A DNA stretch of 64,000 nt from Mycolicibacterium vinylchloridicum (lineage in GTDB: Bacteria > Actinomycetota > Actinomycetes > Mycobacteriales > Mycobacteriaceae), in assembly GCF_013404075.1 (NCBI RefSeq), contig NZ_JACBJQ010000007.1, positions 1 to 64,000 on the forward strand. Direction: 5' to 3'. Below the pieces are notes generated by a model. It worked only from the letters and a program-made list of their open reading frames with translations. It ran no database searches and was not told where the DNA came from. The stretch's first letter is position 1. Each line of letters begins with the position of its first letter. The translations under genes were made by a program, and so were the position numbers. Positions 1 to 8,218 of the stretch are shown here, in pieces.

Positions 1-140
1 ATTCCTTTGCTCGAGTGACTTTCGCGGGTCTCTCGAAGAATCACGCGATGACCTTCATTCATCCGGCTACGACACGCCGGTACCGCTGATCAGGTCCGAC
101 TCGTACACCACTCTGCTGGACGCAACCTTTCACCAAGCCG
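1..140. other. window edge, no assignable gene
   Basis: No gene can be assigned here with confidence. One plus-strand frame closes with a TGA at 87-89 and a second plus-strand frame stays open into the next gene. Either could be the tail of a gene cut off by the window edge. Neither gives a recognisable motif. Confidence 0.3.
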
Positions 141-530
141 ATGCCGATCCCGACGCCGACTACCCAGCCGTTCTGGGATGCCCTGGCCGAGCACAAGATT
201 CGAATCCAATACTCGCCGTCGGCGCAACGGTATGTGTTCTATCCCCGGGTGCTGGCGCCGGGAACGCTGGTCGACGACCTCCAGTGGCGGGACATCTCGG
301 GAGCAGCCTCGCTGTACACCTACACCGTGGCGTACCGCCCCGTGGCACCGCATTTCGCCGAGGACGTGCCGCAGCTGCTGGCCGTCGTGCAATGGGACGA
401 AGGGCCGCGATTCTCCACCGAGATCGTCAACGCCGAGCCTGCCGACCTGGAAGTCGGCATGCGGCTGCGGCCGGTGTTCTTCGACTATCCGGAGTCCGGT
501 GTGACGATGCTGCGCTACGAGCCGGCCTGA
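141..530 (+). CDS. DUF35 OB-fold protein lacking the Zn-ribbon cysteines
   Basis: A 129-residue protein laid out like the DUF35 family: a short N-terminal helix (TQPFWDALAEHKI), a rubredoxin-like segment, then an OB-fold ending in a typical FDYPESGVTMLRYEPA-type strand. DUF35 proteins are usually acyl-CoA-binding partners of thiolases or ketosteroid enzymes. The usual CxxC...CxxC zinc ribbon is absent: IRIQYSPSAQRYVFYPRVL has Ser, Gln, Tyr and Ala where cysteines are expected, and no upstream in-frame sequence supplies them. ATG 141 places the family N-terminus at residue 1. The upstream partner gene lies outside the window. Family call fairly sure; substrate unknown. Confidence 0.75.
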   Translation: MPIPTPTTQPFWDALAEHKIRIQYSPSAQRYVFYPRVLAPGTLVDDLQWRDISGAASLYTYTVAYRPVAPHFAEDVPQLLAVVQWDEGPRFSTEIVNAEPADLEVGMRLRPVFFDYPESGVTMLRYEPA

Positions 531-531
531 G

Positions 532-999
532 TCAGCCGACTTTCGAGTCGGCGTCGTCGCGGCGCGCGGCGTGAAAGTGCTCGAAGCGCAGGCACACCGT
601 GGTGCCCAGCGCCGAGCAATCGATGGTGAGGTCGTCAGCCAAGGCCCGCATGAGCGGGATGCCGCGGCCACGGGAGCGGCTCTGGGTGGCCGGGGTGGAC
701 TCACGCCAGCGGCCCTGATCGGCAATGGTGATCGTGAGGGTGGCGCCGTCGTGGACAGCCTCTACGTCAATGGTGCCGGGACCACCGTGCAGGTATGCGA
801 ACTCGGCGGCATTTGCGAGTGCTTCGTTGACCGCGAGGACGACGTCGCTGAACCGAACCCTGTCGAGATCTCCACGCGCTCGCAGCCAGGACGCGAAGTC
901 GTCGCGAATCCTGGCTGCATTGTGCGCATCAGCGACGACGTCGTTACGGGTGAAACGGTCACCGTCAGCTGTGGGACTTGGGTAACTCGGTGTCGTCAT
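532..999 (-). CDS. RsbW-like anti-sigma factor serine kinase (HATPase_c_2)
   Basis: 155 residues with the GHKL ATPase fold of anti-sigma kinases. The N box is NEALANAAEF (N58, N63), the G1 region is ADQGRW (D94), and RGRGIPLMRAL (about 110-120) forms the G2 lid. Such proteins bind a sigma factor or a STAS antagonist and phosphorylate the latter. The gene starts 30 bp after the stop of the STAS gene at 1030-1419 on the same strand, so the two are probably co-transcribed as a partner-switching pair. ATG 999 is preceded by an AGAGA-type ribosome site. No sigma factor gene is adjacent, so the target sigma factor cannot be read from this window. Confidence 0.85.
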   Translation of the reverse strand: MTTPSYPSPTADGDRFTRNDVVADAHNAARIRDDFASWLRARGDLDRVRFSDVVLAVNEALANAAEFAYLHGGPGTIDVEAVHDGATLTITIADQGRWRESTPATQSRSRGRGIPLMRALADDLTIDCSALGTTVCLRFEHFHAARRDDADSKVG

Positions 1000-1029
1000 G
1001 GCAAATCTCTTATACCCAACTTCCGAGAA

Positions 1030-1419
1030 TTACTCACCCAGTGCGGTGCGCGCCTCTTCCAGCGTGGCGTAGAGACCGACAATATCGGCCAACCCGACCA
1101 GTTTCAGGGGCCGGCTTGTCGCGGGTCCGCTGGCCACAACGCCGAAGCCGATGTCGGCAGAAGCCTTGTCGCGGGCCGCGACAAGGACGCCCATCCCCGC
1201 CGACGCGAGGAAGTCGACGTCGGTCAAGTCGACGATGATCGCGGTCGGGTTCTTCTGCAGCGAGGTAGCGATGCTGGTCTCCAGTTGCGGCGACGTCAGC
1301 ATGTCCACCACGCCTGCCGCCGAGATGACGACCGTGCGCCCGAACCAATCCTCGCTGATCACACATCCCGTGTTGGCGGTGGTAGTCGTGCCCGTGGTGG
1401 CAGTGGCTTGCTCGTCCAA
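1030..1419 (-). CDS. STAS-domain anti-sigma factor antagonist
   Basis: 129 residues: a disordered Thr/Ala-rich head (1-20) and a STAS domain (about 22-125). The phosphorylatable serine motif is DVDFLASAGMGVL, with S73 as the likely target of the downstream kinase. Unphosphorylated STAS proteins sequester their anti-sigma kinase and release the sigma factor. The start is TTG at 1419, chosen because GAGGTGA lies about 5 nt upstream and no ATG or GTG fits as well. It is first in a two-gene operon with the kinase at 532-999. It is distinct from the second STAS protein at 32088-32402. Confidence 0.85.
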   Translation of the reverse strand: MDEQATATTGTTTTANTGCVISEDWFGRTVVISAAGVVDMLTSPQLETSIATSLQKNPTAIIVDLTDVDFLASAGMGVLVAARDKASADIGFGVVASGPATSRPLKLVGLADIVGLYATLEEARTALGE

Positions 1420-1778
1420 GATTCACCTCACTAGCGCGCGCCGGACGGCGCACTCGCGAATACAGCGTGTCTGCGAGGCTGCCGTCTGAACCTGGCAAGA
1501 ACGTAGTAGCAGTTGTGCGCCGGTCTGCTTGCGACGCGTGATCGGCTGGGTGGAAATCAACCGGCCGACCTTGTCCAGGCTAACGCACATCGGGACCGGA
1601 TGCGGAAAGCAGCGTCGTCGCCGGGACCGCGACGTCGTCGTCGGGATGTAGCGTTCGGCCAGTTCGTAGACGTCGAGTTGCTCCCGCCCAAACCGACATC
1701 TGGCCGCGCAAGTGCGAGAACAACCCTCACTTTCGTCGATCTCGGCGTGCCGGGGCGAGGAATTTCTATACTGGACTC
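1420..1778. other. 359-bp divergent intergenic region
   Basis: This lies between the minus-strand STAS operon and the plus-strand P450 and should hold both promoters. I find no convincing ORF, RNA or SigF-type GGTTT-N15-GGGTA promoter. ORFs crossing it are extensions of frames antisense to the P450. Confidence 0.5.
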
Positions 1779-3137
1779 ATGTCTAATACGCCCACGCCGT
1801 CGCTGCCGCCGGGCCCCCCTCTCCCACCCGCGATACAAGCCGTTCTGATGCTGCGCTACTGGCCGCACTTCGTGTCGGCCTGCCGCCGTCGCTACGGCAA
1901 GACGTTCACGCTGCGGATCGCGTCGATGGGCACGCTGGTGTACCTTGACGACCCGGCCGACATCAAACAAGTGTTCGCCGGAGATCCGGCGATTTACCAT
2001 GCGGGCGAGGCCAATTCGATGCTGTCGGGTCTGCTGGGTCCGGCGTCGGTGCTGGTGGTCGACGACGAGGTGCACCGCGATCGGCGACGGTTGATGCTGG
2101 AACCGTTCGGCCGCGACGCGGTCGCCCGGCAGACCGAGGTGATGACCGAGATCGCGGCGGCCAATATCGCCGGCTGGCCGGTGGGCAGGCAGTTCCCCGT
2201 CGCACCCAAGATGTCCGAGATCACCCTGGAGGTGATCCTGCGGCTGGTGATCGGCGCGAGTGATCCCGCGCGGCTGGCCGCGTTGCGTGAGGTTCTCCCC
2301 CGGTTGCTGAACCTGTCCGCGTTCGAGCTGCTCGCGATCGGTACGCCCCGACTGCAGCACAAGCGGCCGTGGCGCGGGGTGCGCCGGCGCATCGAAGAGG
2401 CAGACCGGCTGCTGTATGCCGAGATCGCGGAGCGTCGCGCCGATCCGGATCTGGCGTCGCGCACCGACGCGCTGGCGATGCTGGTGCGCGCCGCCGACCA
2501 GGACGGGCGCACGATGACCGACTCCGAACTGCGGGATCAATTGATGACGCTGCTGGTGGCCGGGCACGACACCACGGCCACCGGCTTGTCGTGGGCGCTG
2601 GAGCGGTTGACACGACATCCCGCGGTACTGGCCAAGGCGGTCCGGGCCGCAGAGGCGGACGACACCGAATATCTGGATGCGGTGGCGAAAGAGGCACTGC
2701 GCAATCGCCCGGTGGTGTTCGACGTGGGGCGGATCCTCAAACAGCCGGTCGAGATCGCCGGGTATCAGCTACCCGCGGGTGTGATGGTGGCGCCCGGGGT
2801 CGGGCTGGTGCATTCCGACGACCGGATCTACCCCGATGCCGACCGGTTCGACCCGGACCGGATGATCGGGGCCACCCTGAGCCCGACGACGTGGCTGCCA
2901 TTCGGCGGCGGGGCGCGCCGGTGCCTTGGCGCGACCTTCGCGATGACCGAGATGCGGGTGGTGCTGCGCGAGGTGCTACGCCGTGTCGATCTGGCAACCA
3001 CCACCGCCCGCGGCGAGGGGCAGCGGGTCAAGCACGTGATTCTCACCCCGAAGCGGGGAGCGCGAATCACGGTGTCGCGCATCAAAACCCCGCAGCAATC
3101 ACGAAACATCGGCAGCGACAAAGCGATTCAGCGATAG
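1779..3137 (+). CDS. cytochrome P450 (CYP135/CYP138-like)
   Basis: A 452-residue class I bacterial P450 haem monooxygenase. Visible motifs are a proline-rich N-terminus (PPGPPLPP), the I-helix oxygen-activation motif AGHDTTATGLSW (261-272), ExxR in KEALRNR (E305/R308), the PDADRFDPDRM meander (352-362) and the haem loop FGGGARRC (375-382) with Cys382 as thiolate ligand. The Pro-rich start and RCLGATFAMTEM heme region resemble the mycobacterial CYP135/CYP138 group. No ferredoxin or ferredoxin reductase gene is adjacent, so electrons must come from elsewhere. Substrate unknown. Confidence 0.93.
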   Translation: MSNTPTPSLPPGPPLPPAIQAVLMLRYWPHFVSACRRRYGKTFTLRIASMGTLVYLDDPADIKQVFAGDPAIYHAGEANSMLSGLLGPASVLVVDDEVHRDRRRLMLEPFGRDAVARQTEVMTEIAAANIAGWPVGRQFPVAPKMSEITLEVILRLVIGASDPARLAALREVLPRLLNLSAFELLAIGTPRLQHKRPWRGVRRRIEEADRLLYAEIAERRADPDLASRTDALAMLVRAADQDGRTMTDSELRDQLMTLLVAGHDTTATGLSWALERLTRHPAVLAKAVRAAEADDTEYLDAVAKEALRNRPVVFDVGRILKQPVEIAGYQLPAGVMVAPGVGLVHSDDRIYPDADRFDPDRMIGATLSPTTWLPFGGGARRCLGATFAMTEMRVVLREVLRRVDLATTTARGEGQRVKHVILTPKRGARITVSRIKTPQQSRNIGSDKAIQR

Positions 3138-3257
3138 TCTGGCAGGGATTTCCGTACGACATGCTGGGCCGGTCGCTTGGCCGCAAGTCGAACGTATGTT
3201 CTACTGAACGGTGTCGCCAGCCCGCGCACTGCGGGCGCTGTTCAGGAGGAGATCAAC

Positions 3258-3650
3258 GTGACGATGACCGTGGACACCCAATTGCTTCGTCCGATCGGAG
3301 CCGAGGTGCCCGAGTGCACGCCGGCGCCCGCGCCTGGTTCCGCGGAGCCCGCGAAGGCCGTCGCCAAGAAGGCCGGCAAGAGATCCAAGACGCTCGAGCT
3401 CACCCTCACCGTCACCGGGACGGCCGATGGTGAATGGCACGCCGAACTGAAGCGCGGTACCACCTGCGTAGCCCGCGATCTTGCCGTCGCGGCGGCCGCG
3501 GTGTCCCGGGCGGCCAGGGAACTGCACGAAGATCTCGCCACCCCGATCGATGCGGTCATCGAAGAGGCCCGCTCAGAGCAGGCCGCCAGGGTTGCCGCAC
3601 TCGAAGCGGAGCTGGAGGCCGCCCGAAGGGCGCTCGCGAATCTGGACTGA
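3258..3650 (+). CDS. small conserved actinobacterial protein, basic linker and C-terminal coiled coil
   Basis: 130 residues from GTG 3258, chosen because a perfect AGGAGG (3244-3249) sits 8 nt upstream; the longer in-frame ORF from 3177 lacks one. The protein has a Pro/Ala-rich head, a basic KKAGKRSK stretch, a beta-type segment (LELTLTVTGTADGEWHAEL) and an Ala/Glu-rich helical tail that looks coiled-coil. It may belong to the DUF6319 family of mycobacterial proteins, but I recall that family only loosely. No signal peptide, membrane segment or catalytic motif is visible. Function unknown. Confidence 0.7.
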   Translation: MTMTVDTQLLRPIGAEVPECTPAPAPGSAEPAKAVAKKAGKRSKTLELTLTVTGTADGEWHAELKRGTTCVARDLAVAAAAVSRAARELHEDLATPIDAVIEEARSEQAARVAALEAELEAARRALANLD

Positions 3651-3714
3651 CGTTTCGATTGCGGCGATTCTGTGAACTAACTGCGTGCCGTTTCTTCAGC
3701 GAGAGAGGTTCCCA

Positions 3715-3999
3715 GTGAAGCGAATCATGCACTCCGTCCTTGCAGCATCGGCGGCGGCAGCCGTCCTGAGCGGCTGCTCGGCCTCCGAGGTCATCAATAC
3801 CGGCGGCGACACCAAGTGCAAGGACTTCCTCACTCAAGACGAGAAGAAGCAGAACGACGAAGTCAGCAAGATGCTCAAGGACAAGAGCGGGCAGGATCCG
3901 TCGAATCTGGAGATCACGGCCACGAAGACCTCGGTCACGCTCTACTGCCAGACACTCGGCAAGGAAGACACCAAGATCTCCGAGGCACCGCACGGCTGA
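3715..3999 (+). CDS. small HdeA-like lipoprotein
   Basis: 94 residues. The signal peptide ends in a lipobox (VLSGC), so the mature protein should be lipid-anchored at the outer face of the membrane. The mature part has two further cysteines about 40 residues apart, in TKCKDFLTQDEKKQ and TLYCQTLG. This is the pattern of HdeA-type acid-stress chaperones, which share a C-x-DFL-x2-DE start and one disulphide. GTG 3715 is preceded by GAGAGAGG. The HdeA assignment rests on pattern and size only; a mycobacterial lipoprotein of unknown role is the alternative. Confidence 0.7.
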   Translation: MKRIMHSVLAASAAAAVLSGCSASEVINTGGDTKCKDFLTQDEKKQNDEVSKMLKDKSGQDPSNLEITATKTSVTLYCQTLGKEDTKISEAPHG

Positions 4000-4137
4000 G
4001 CCGCTTTTCACCACACCCGAGGTCGAGTGCCCCTCGTCTACGCTGGGTAGCGCCAACGCCGTCGGGGCGCTGTGCTGGCGCGGCAGACGATAATTGTTGG
4101 TCGCGGCGCGCGCCGCACGTGCTTGGAGGTCTCACTC

Positions 4138-4932
4138 ATGCGTTCTGTCAGCGTGGCAGTGGTCGTCACGTTTGCCGCCATGTCCGTCTCTCCTGGGCTG
4201 GCAGCAGCGGCCCCGAAGGACTATTGCGCCGACCTCAAGGGCGGCAACACCGGCAGCACGTGCGAGATCCAGCTCTCCGACCCCGCATACAGCGTCGACA
4301 TCAGCATCCCGCTGGACTACCCCGACCAGAAATCGGTGGCCGACTACATCTCCCAGACGCGCGACTCGTTCCTCAACACAGCCAAGTCCGGCGCACCGTC
4401 CACGTTGAGCATCAAGCCGACGGAATACAGCTCGGCTGTTCCTCCGCGCGGCACGCAAACCGTGGTGTTCACGGTGACCCAGACCGTCGGCGCCGCCCAG
4501 CCGCAGACGACGTACAAGGCGTTCAACTGGGACCAGAGCTATCGCAAGGCGATCGTCTACACGGCCGCGCCGGACGACAAGCAGAACACGCCGCTGTGGC
4601 GGGTGGACGATCCGCTCAAGACCGTCGCGCCGATCATCCAGTCCGAGCTGCAACAGCAATTGGCACCGCCGCCGCCGGTCGCGCCGCCCACACAACCCGG
4701 ACAGCCGGCCACGACGACCCCGACCACCACGACCACCACGACGCCGCCACCTCCCCCGCCGCCGTTGCCGTTCGCGCCGGGAGCGCTGTACAACGCTGCC
4801 AACTACCAGAATTTCGCGGTGGTCAACGACGGGGTGATCTTCTTCTTCGATCAGGGTGCGCTGTTGCCGGCCTCGGCCGGGGCGTTGCACGTGCTGGTGC
4901 CGCGGTCTGCGATCGACCCGATGATCGCATAA
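4138..4932 (+). CDS. secreted MPT64/RsiV-like (DUF3298) protein with Pro/Thr linker
   Basis: 264 residues. A cleavable signal peptide (about 1-24, ending AAAAP) is followed by a DUF3298-type domain resembling M. tuberculosis MPT64 and Rv3036c: CADLKGGNTGSTCEIQL with two cysteines, then the conserved FNWDQSYRKAI and PLKTVAPIIQ segments. A low-complexity linker of about 40 residues rich in Pro and Thr (about 180-220) splits the domain from the terminal PGALYNAANYQNFAVVNDG module. ATG 4138 is preceded by GGAGG 8 nt upstream. Function of this family is unclear; it is exported and often immunogenic. Confidence 0.85.
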   Translation: MRSVSVAVVVTFAAMSVSPGLAAAAPKDYCADLKGGNTGSTCEIQLSDPAYSVDISIPLDYPDQKSVADYISQTRDSFLNTAKSGAPSTLSIKPTEYSSAVPPRGTQTVVFTVTQTVGAAQPQTTYKAFNWDQSYRKAIVYTAAPDDKQNTPLWRVDDPLKTVAPIIQSELQQQLAPPPPVAPPTQPGQPATTTPTTTTTTTPPPPPPPLPFAPGALYNAANYQNFAVVNDGVIFFFDQGALLPASAGALHVLVPRSAIDPMIA

Positions 4933-5053
4933 GCGACGTGCACTCAGTCGACTTGTCGTCGAGCCGCAATCCCAAATACGTTCGGCTGCAACGGAAGCTC
5001 TTCGCATCGGTTCACCGCCGACATGGAGTTGCCTGAGCGTGATGCTCAAATCC

Positions 5054-5087
5054 GCCGGCGGCCAAGGCTGATCCGGTCATGGCCGGC
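5054..5087. terminator. possible hairpin between convergent genes
   Basis: GCCGGC-GGCCA at 5054-5064 can pair with TGGCCGGC at 5080-5087, with a three-base bulge. It lies between the convergent ends of the MPT64-like gene and the GAF-EAL gene. There is no U-tract, as is usual for mycobacterial terminators, so this is only a suggestion. Confidence 0.25.
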
Positions 5088-5141
5088 GACACTGGGCGCC
5101 CTCAGCCCCCGCGTGCTGACCCGGAATACAACCGCCACCGA

Positions 5142-6440
5142 TCAAGACGTTGCGCCACTGCGGTCCAGGCGAGGCTCAGGCCGCGGCCGACCGAGGTGAA
5201 AGCCTTGGCCGTATTCGATACCCAGACGAATCAGTGTCTGCAGCTGGCCGGCCGTCTCCACGGCTTCGGCGACTACCGTCGCGTTCAGCTCGGCTGCCAG
5301 CGACGTCAGTGCGGTGGCTATTGCGCGCTTTGCCGGGTCGTTGTCGATGCCAGCGATCAACTCACCGTCGATCTTGATGATGTCCGGCCGTAACCGCAGC
5401 AATTGAGTGAAGCTGGCATATCCGGCGCCGGCATCGTCGACCGCGACCTTGATTCCCCGTTGGCGCAGACACTTCAGGCCTGCGCCGAGGTCATCGGGAA
5501 ACGGTTCGTGCTCGGTGATCTCCATGATCAACTGTCGATCCTGTGCTACCAGAATCTCCTGAATCGCGGGCTCCAGCACCGCGTTCGGGCTCAGGTTGAC
5601 CGAGACCGGGCAAGCGCCCGGGATGCCGCGAGCTGCGGCCAAGACGGCACGTAGCGCGGTGGCCTCCAGCTCGAGGCCTCGGCCCAGGCGGCGGGCCGTG
5701 CTGAACCACTGTGCCGGGGTCAACCCCGTCGACGCAGGGAAGCGCGCCAACCCTTCGTAGGCGATAGTTCTGCGGCTCGCCAGATGCACGATGGGCTGAA
5801 ACGCCACGCCGAGGACGTCAGGCTGGTCGAGCAGCGCGTCCAATCGAAGTTGGTGTCCCTCGGCCTCGACCGCTTCCGGCATCATCACCGACGCGACAAA
5901 TCGGGCTGTGAAAGCCCCCTGCCCGCGGTCTTGACCATCGATGATCACATCCGTCAACAGCGTCGACAGCTCCGACTGGTTGCCGATCAACGCCGAAACG
6001 AAGTCGCTCACCGCGACCATCGGGTCGATATCTGTCTGGGTGAAGGCGCCGGCGTTCCTGGCAGCCAGCATCAGCGAACCGATGGCTGTGTCGTTGTGCA
6101 CCAGCGGAATCACCGCCCACGATCGGGTGCCCCACTGCTTGTTCATCGCACGGACATTCCGCGACACACTGCGGTCCACCTGCGCATCGTGGATCAGGAT
6201 GGGGTGATTCTCCCGCGCAGCGATGCCCTGCACACTGCTGTCCTTGGGGATCACGAATCCGATGGCAGGCGCTAGTACGCCGGTTGCCGACACCGTCACA
6301 TAGGCGTTGTCGGAGGCGCGAAGCAGATTGATAGCGGCCCCATCGGCATTTGGCATGAACGCACACGCCTGCTCCGCGACGCGGACCATTAACGAGGCTG
6401 GATCCACCGAAGCAGTCAGTGCCTGAACCAGCCGATCCAT
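5142..6440 (-). CDS. GAF-EAL cyclic-di-GMP phosphodiesterase
   Basis: 432 residues from ATG 6440, chosen for the strong GGAGGAGG just upstream; the open frame continues to 6740 without support. An N-terminal GAF sensor (about 10-160) precedes an EAL domain (about 205-425). The EAL motif reads EGL (229-231). Other expected active-site positions are present: NLSPN (N282), EITEHE (E307), DDAGAGY (D335/D336), KIDGEL (K356), AEAVET (E392) and GQGFHLG. It should hydrolyse c-di-GMP in response to a ligand or redox cue at the GAF domain. No GGDEF domain is present, unlike the three tandem paralogues at 37.5-44.8 kb. Confidence 0.9.
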   Translation of the reverse strand: MDRLVQALTASVDPASLMVRVAEQACAFMPNADGAAINLLRASDNAYVTVSATGVLAPAIGFVIPKDSSVQGIAARENHPILIHDAQVDRSVSRNVRAMNKQWGTRSWAVIPLVHNDTAIGSLMLAARNAGAFTQTDIDPMVAVSDFVSALIGNQSELSTLLTDVIIDGQDRGQGAFTARFVASVMMPEAVEAEGHQLRLDALLDQPDVLGVAFQPIVHLASRRTIAYEGLARFPASTGLTPAQWFSTARRLGRGLELEATALRAVLAAARGIPGACPVSVNLSPNAVLEPAIQEILVAQDRQLIMEITEHEPFPDDLGAGLKCLRQRGIKVAVDDAGAGYASFTQLLRLRPDIIKIDGELIAGIDNDPAKRAIATALTSLAAELNATVVAEAVETAGQLQTLIRLGIEYGQGFHLGRPRPEPRLDRSGATS

Positions 6441-6834
6441 CGCACCCCTCCTCCGCATCAGCGACTCACCGCTGCAAACATCCGTTCCGAGCGAGGTATG
6501 CGCTGTCAGCGGCGGCTCCGGATGGTTCAGGGTATCGAGTTCGCCCACTGAAAATGCCCACACAACGTAATAACCGCGATCAGCGCGGCGAACTTCAGCG
6601 CCGGGGCACTGCGGCGCAATCGCGTCATCGCTACCTGCGACCGCCCCGCAGCAATGAGCCAGGAACGCTCGACGACAGGGGCGGCTCCGGGCGACGCTGT
6701 CATGGGACCGTTGTCCTTGTGGGACAACGAATCGAGTCACGTCGGCCCGCTGACTGTTTGGCCCTATCGAGCTTGGCGACGCCGTCTCGCACTGTGCGGG
6801 ATCAGAAATACACTCTCTGAGCTGGGTTTTTATG
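6441..6834. other. intergenic region before the tRNA cluster
   Basis: This separates the GAF-EAL start from the minus-strand tRNA-Val. Apart from the weakly supported small ORF at 6527-6703, I see nothing specific in it. It probably holds the promoter of the GAF-EAL gene near its left end. Confidence 0.4.
6527..6703 (-). CDS. possible 58-residue single-span membrane protein
   Basis: A short ORF from ATG 6703 with fairly high GC at third codon positions and one plausible hydrophobic helix (FAALIAVITLCG) after a basic stretch. The ribosome site (AGGACA) is weak. Homology not recognised; it may be a chance ORF. Confidence 0.25.
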   Translation of the reverse strand: MTASPGAAPVVERSWLIAAGRSQVAMTRLRRSAPALKFAALIAVITLCGHFQWANSIP

Positions 6835-6909
6835 TGGTGGTCCCGGCTGGTATCGAACCAGCGACCTTCCGCGTGTGAGGCGGACGCTCTCCCACTGAGC
6901 TACGAGACC
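6835..6909 (-). tRNA. tRNA-Val (CAC)
   Basis: A 75-nt cloverleaf including encoded CCA. The acceptor GGTCTCG pairs with CGGGACC, the D-arm is GCTC/GAGC, the anticodon stem is TCCGC/GCGGA with loop CTCACAC (anticodon CAC), and the T-arm is GCTGG-TTCGATA-CCAGC. It is divergent from the three plus-strand tRNAs that follow. Confidence 0.97.
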
Positions 6910-7083
6910 CGGGGTGGCGGACACCATCGAAGGTGGCGTGCTCGCCGGACTGGAACACTAGCACGACAACCGTATCCGGCCAGAATGCCCAAGTCGCGAC
7001 CCGCGAACGACGGGATTTGTGTGGCTTCGGTTGCGTCGACTATTGTCGTCCTTCGCAGCGGGCGACGATCTCGTCCGAGGCGC

Positions 7084-7156
7084 GCGGATGTAGCGCAGTT
7101 GGTAGCGCATCACCTTGCCAAGGTGAGGGTCGCGGGTTCGAATCCCGTCATCCGCT
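7084..7156 (+). tRNA. tRNA-Gly (GCC)
   Basis: A 73-nt cloverleaf without encoded CCA. The acceptor GCGGATG pairs with CATCCGC, the anticodon loop is TTGCCAA (GCC) on stem TCACC/GGTGA, and the T-arm is GCGGG-TTCGAAT-CCCGT. First of three tandem plus-strand tRNAs. Confidence 0.97.
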
Positions 7157-7186
7157 CGAAGGTGCAAGTGCGGCATCAGACCCAAC

Positions 7187-7260
7187 GGTGGAGTGGCCGA
7201 GTGGTGAGGCAACGGCCTGCAAAGCCGTGCACACGGGTTCGATTCCCGTCTCCACCTCCA
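7187..7260 (+). tRNA. tRNA-Cys (GCA)
   Basis: A 74-nt tRNA with encoded CCA. The acceptor GGTGGAG pairs with CTCCACC, the anticodon loop is CTGCAAA (GCA), and the T-loop is TTCGATT. It lies 30 nt after tRNA-Gly and 11 nt before tRNA-Val, so the three are probably one transcript. Confidence 0.97.
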
Positions 7261-7271
7261 AGATGTACCCC

Positions 7272-7346
7272 GCGCGATTAGCTCAGCGGGAGAGCGCTTC
7301 CCTGACACGGAAGAGGTCACTGGTTCAATCCCAGTATCGCGCACCA
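7272..7346 (+). tRNA. tRNA-Val (GAC)
   Basis: A 75-nt tRNA with encoded CCA. The acceptor GCGCGAT pairs with ATCGCGC, the anticodon loop is CTGACAC (GAC) on stem CTTCC/GGAAG, and the T-arm is ACTGG-TTCAATC-CCAGT. Together with tRNA-Val(CAC) this gives two valine isoacceptors within 0.5 kb. Confidence 0.97.
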
Positions 7347-7717
7347 CCTCTGAACAGCGGTTTATCCGCCGATCAGGGCCCCGCGCGAGCGGTTCCTGCA
7401 CTGTCCTCGGGGCGAACCGATGGAGATTGCGGGCCGGAAGACGCTTCCGTTCAGCCGGGCGCAGACTCTCACGCCGGGCGAGCCAGCCGGTTACCGGCAT
7501 CACGGTCCACGCGATGTACCGGGTCAGACCCGCGCGATGACGTGATCGGTTTGACGGTCAAGGACGCAGTCAGCGAGCTTCGTGACCACGCTCGGCGGCG
7601 GCGACACCGGCAAGAAAGACCATCAGGCGGTCGTTTACCGGCATTCCGTTGGATGAGGTTGATGTACACCCAGTCCTACACGAAACACCCTGCACGGCAG
7701 GATTTCCCGCCCGAGGT
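7347..7717. other. 371-bp region without a supported gene
   Basis: Downstream of the tRNA cluster. The ORFs crossing it are short or run through the tRNAs and show no domain. I looked for an integrated element next to the tRNA 3' end and saw no duplicated tRNA end or integrase. Confidence 0.5.
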
Positions 7718-8218
7718 CTACACCCGCTCGGCGGTCATGTTCATCTCGACAGTGCCCTGGCACGCGCCGCTGAAGATCTCGGTGCGCATCGTGCCGGCGA
7801 GGGACCCGTCGGCTTGCGGGGTATAGCGCACCTCAGCGTGGGCCGGATTCCACTGGACCGTCTCATCGGGCATGCGGCAATCCCATTGGAAGTCGCTTGC
7901 CTGCGCCCAGGACGACCCATCCCAGGTGAACTGAACGGGCTGCGGAACCGTCGGGTTGCTCGGGGCAGGACCGCTCGTGATCGTGGCGGTGCACTTTCCG
8001 CTCGCACAGCTCGATTGGAAGCCATAGATTTCGGTGTGCTGTTGCTCGGGCTGACCGGCCGCCATACTCGTTCCAGCCTTGGGCCCGACGATGAACGTGA
8101 TCGCGTACTCACCGTTCCAGGACGCAGGGTCGGCGGACGCCACCGACGAAAGCCACACGGCACTGGCCACCGGCACGGCGCACACCCCGAGGAGCGCGGT
8201 CACGCTGCGACGATCCAT
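7718..8218 (-). CDS. secreted protein of unknown function
   Basis: 166 residues from ATG 8218; an upstream in-frame TTG is less likely. The signal peptide runs to about residue 33 (cleavage near VASADP). The mature domain has paired cysteines (SSCASGKCT; DCRMP; GACQGT) and Trp-rich strands, a beta-sandwich look common to small secreted mycobacterial proteins with a WNGEYAITF-type start. No catalytic motif. Divergent from the P450 at 8313. Function unknown; probably exported to the cell envelope. Confidence 0.75.
   Translation of the reverse strand: MDRRSVTALLGVCAVPVASAVWLSSVASADPASWNGEYAITFIVGPKAGTSMAAGQPEQQHTEIYGFQSSCASGKCTATITSGPAPSNPTVPQPVQFTWDGSSWAQASDFQWDCRMPDETVQWNPAHAEVRYTPQADGSLAGTMRTEIFSGACQGTVEMNMTAERV

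Noticed and set aside
1000..1050. SigF-type promoter inside the STAS/kinase operon (GGGTATA at 1011-1017)
   Set aside because: No GGTTT-like -35 at the right distance; the hexamer alone is too common.
1557..2618. 353-residue minus-strand ORF opposite the first P450
   Set aside because: Antisense frame of the P450, no motif, and no ribosome site.
4700..4770. short-repeat locus (CCG/ACC runs)
   Set aside because: It is the coding sequence of the Pro/Thr linker of the MPT64-like protein.
7347..7717. integration site or genomic-island edge beside tRNAs
   Set aside because: tRNA genes attract integrases, but no integrase, duplicated tRNA end or composition change is visible.
6933..7826. 297-residue plus-strand ORF over the tRNAs
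   Set aside because: Reads through three tRNA genes; translation of tRNA sequence is not meaningful.
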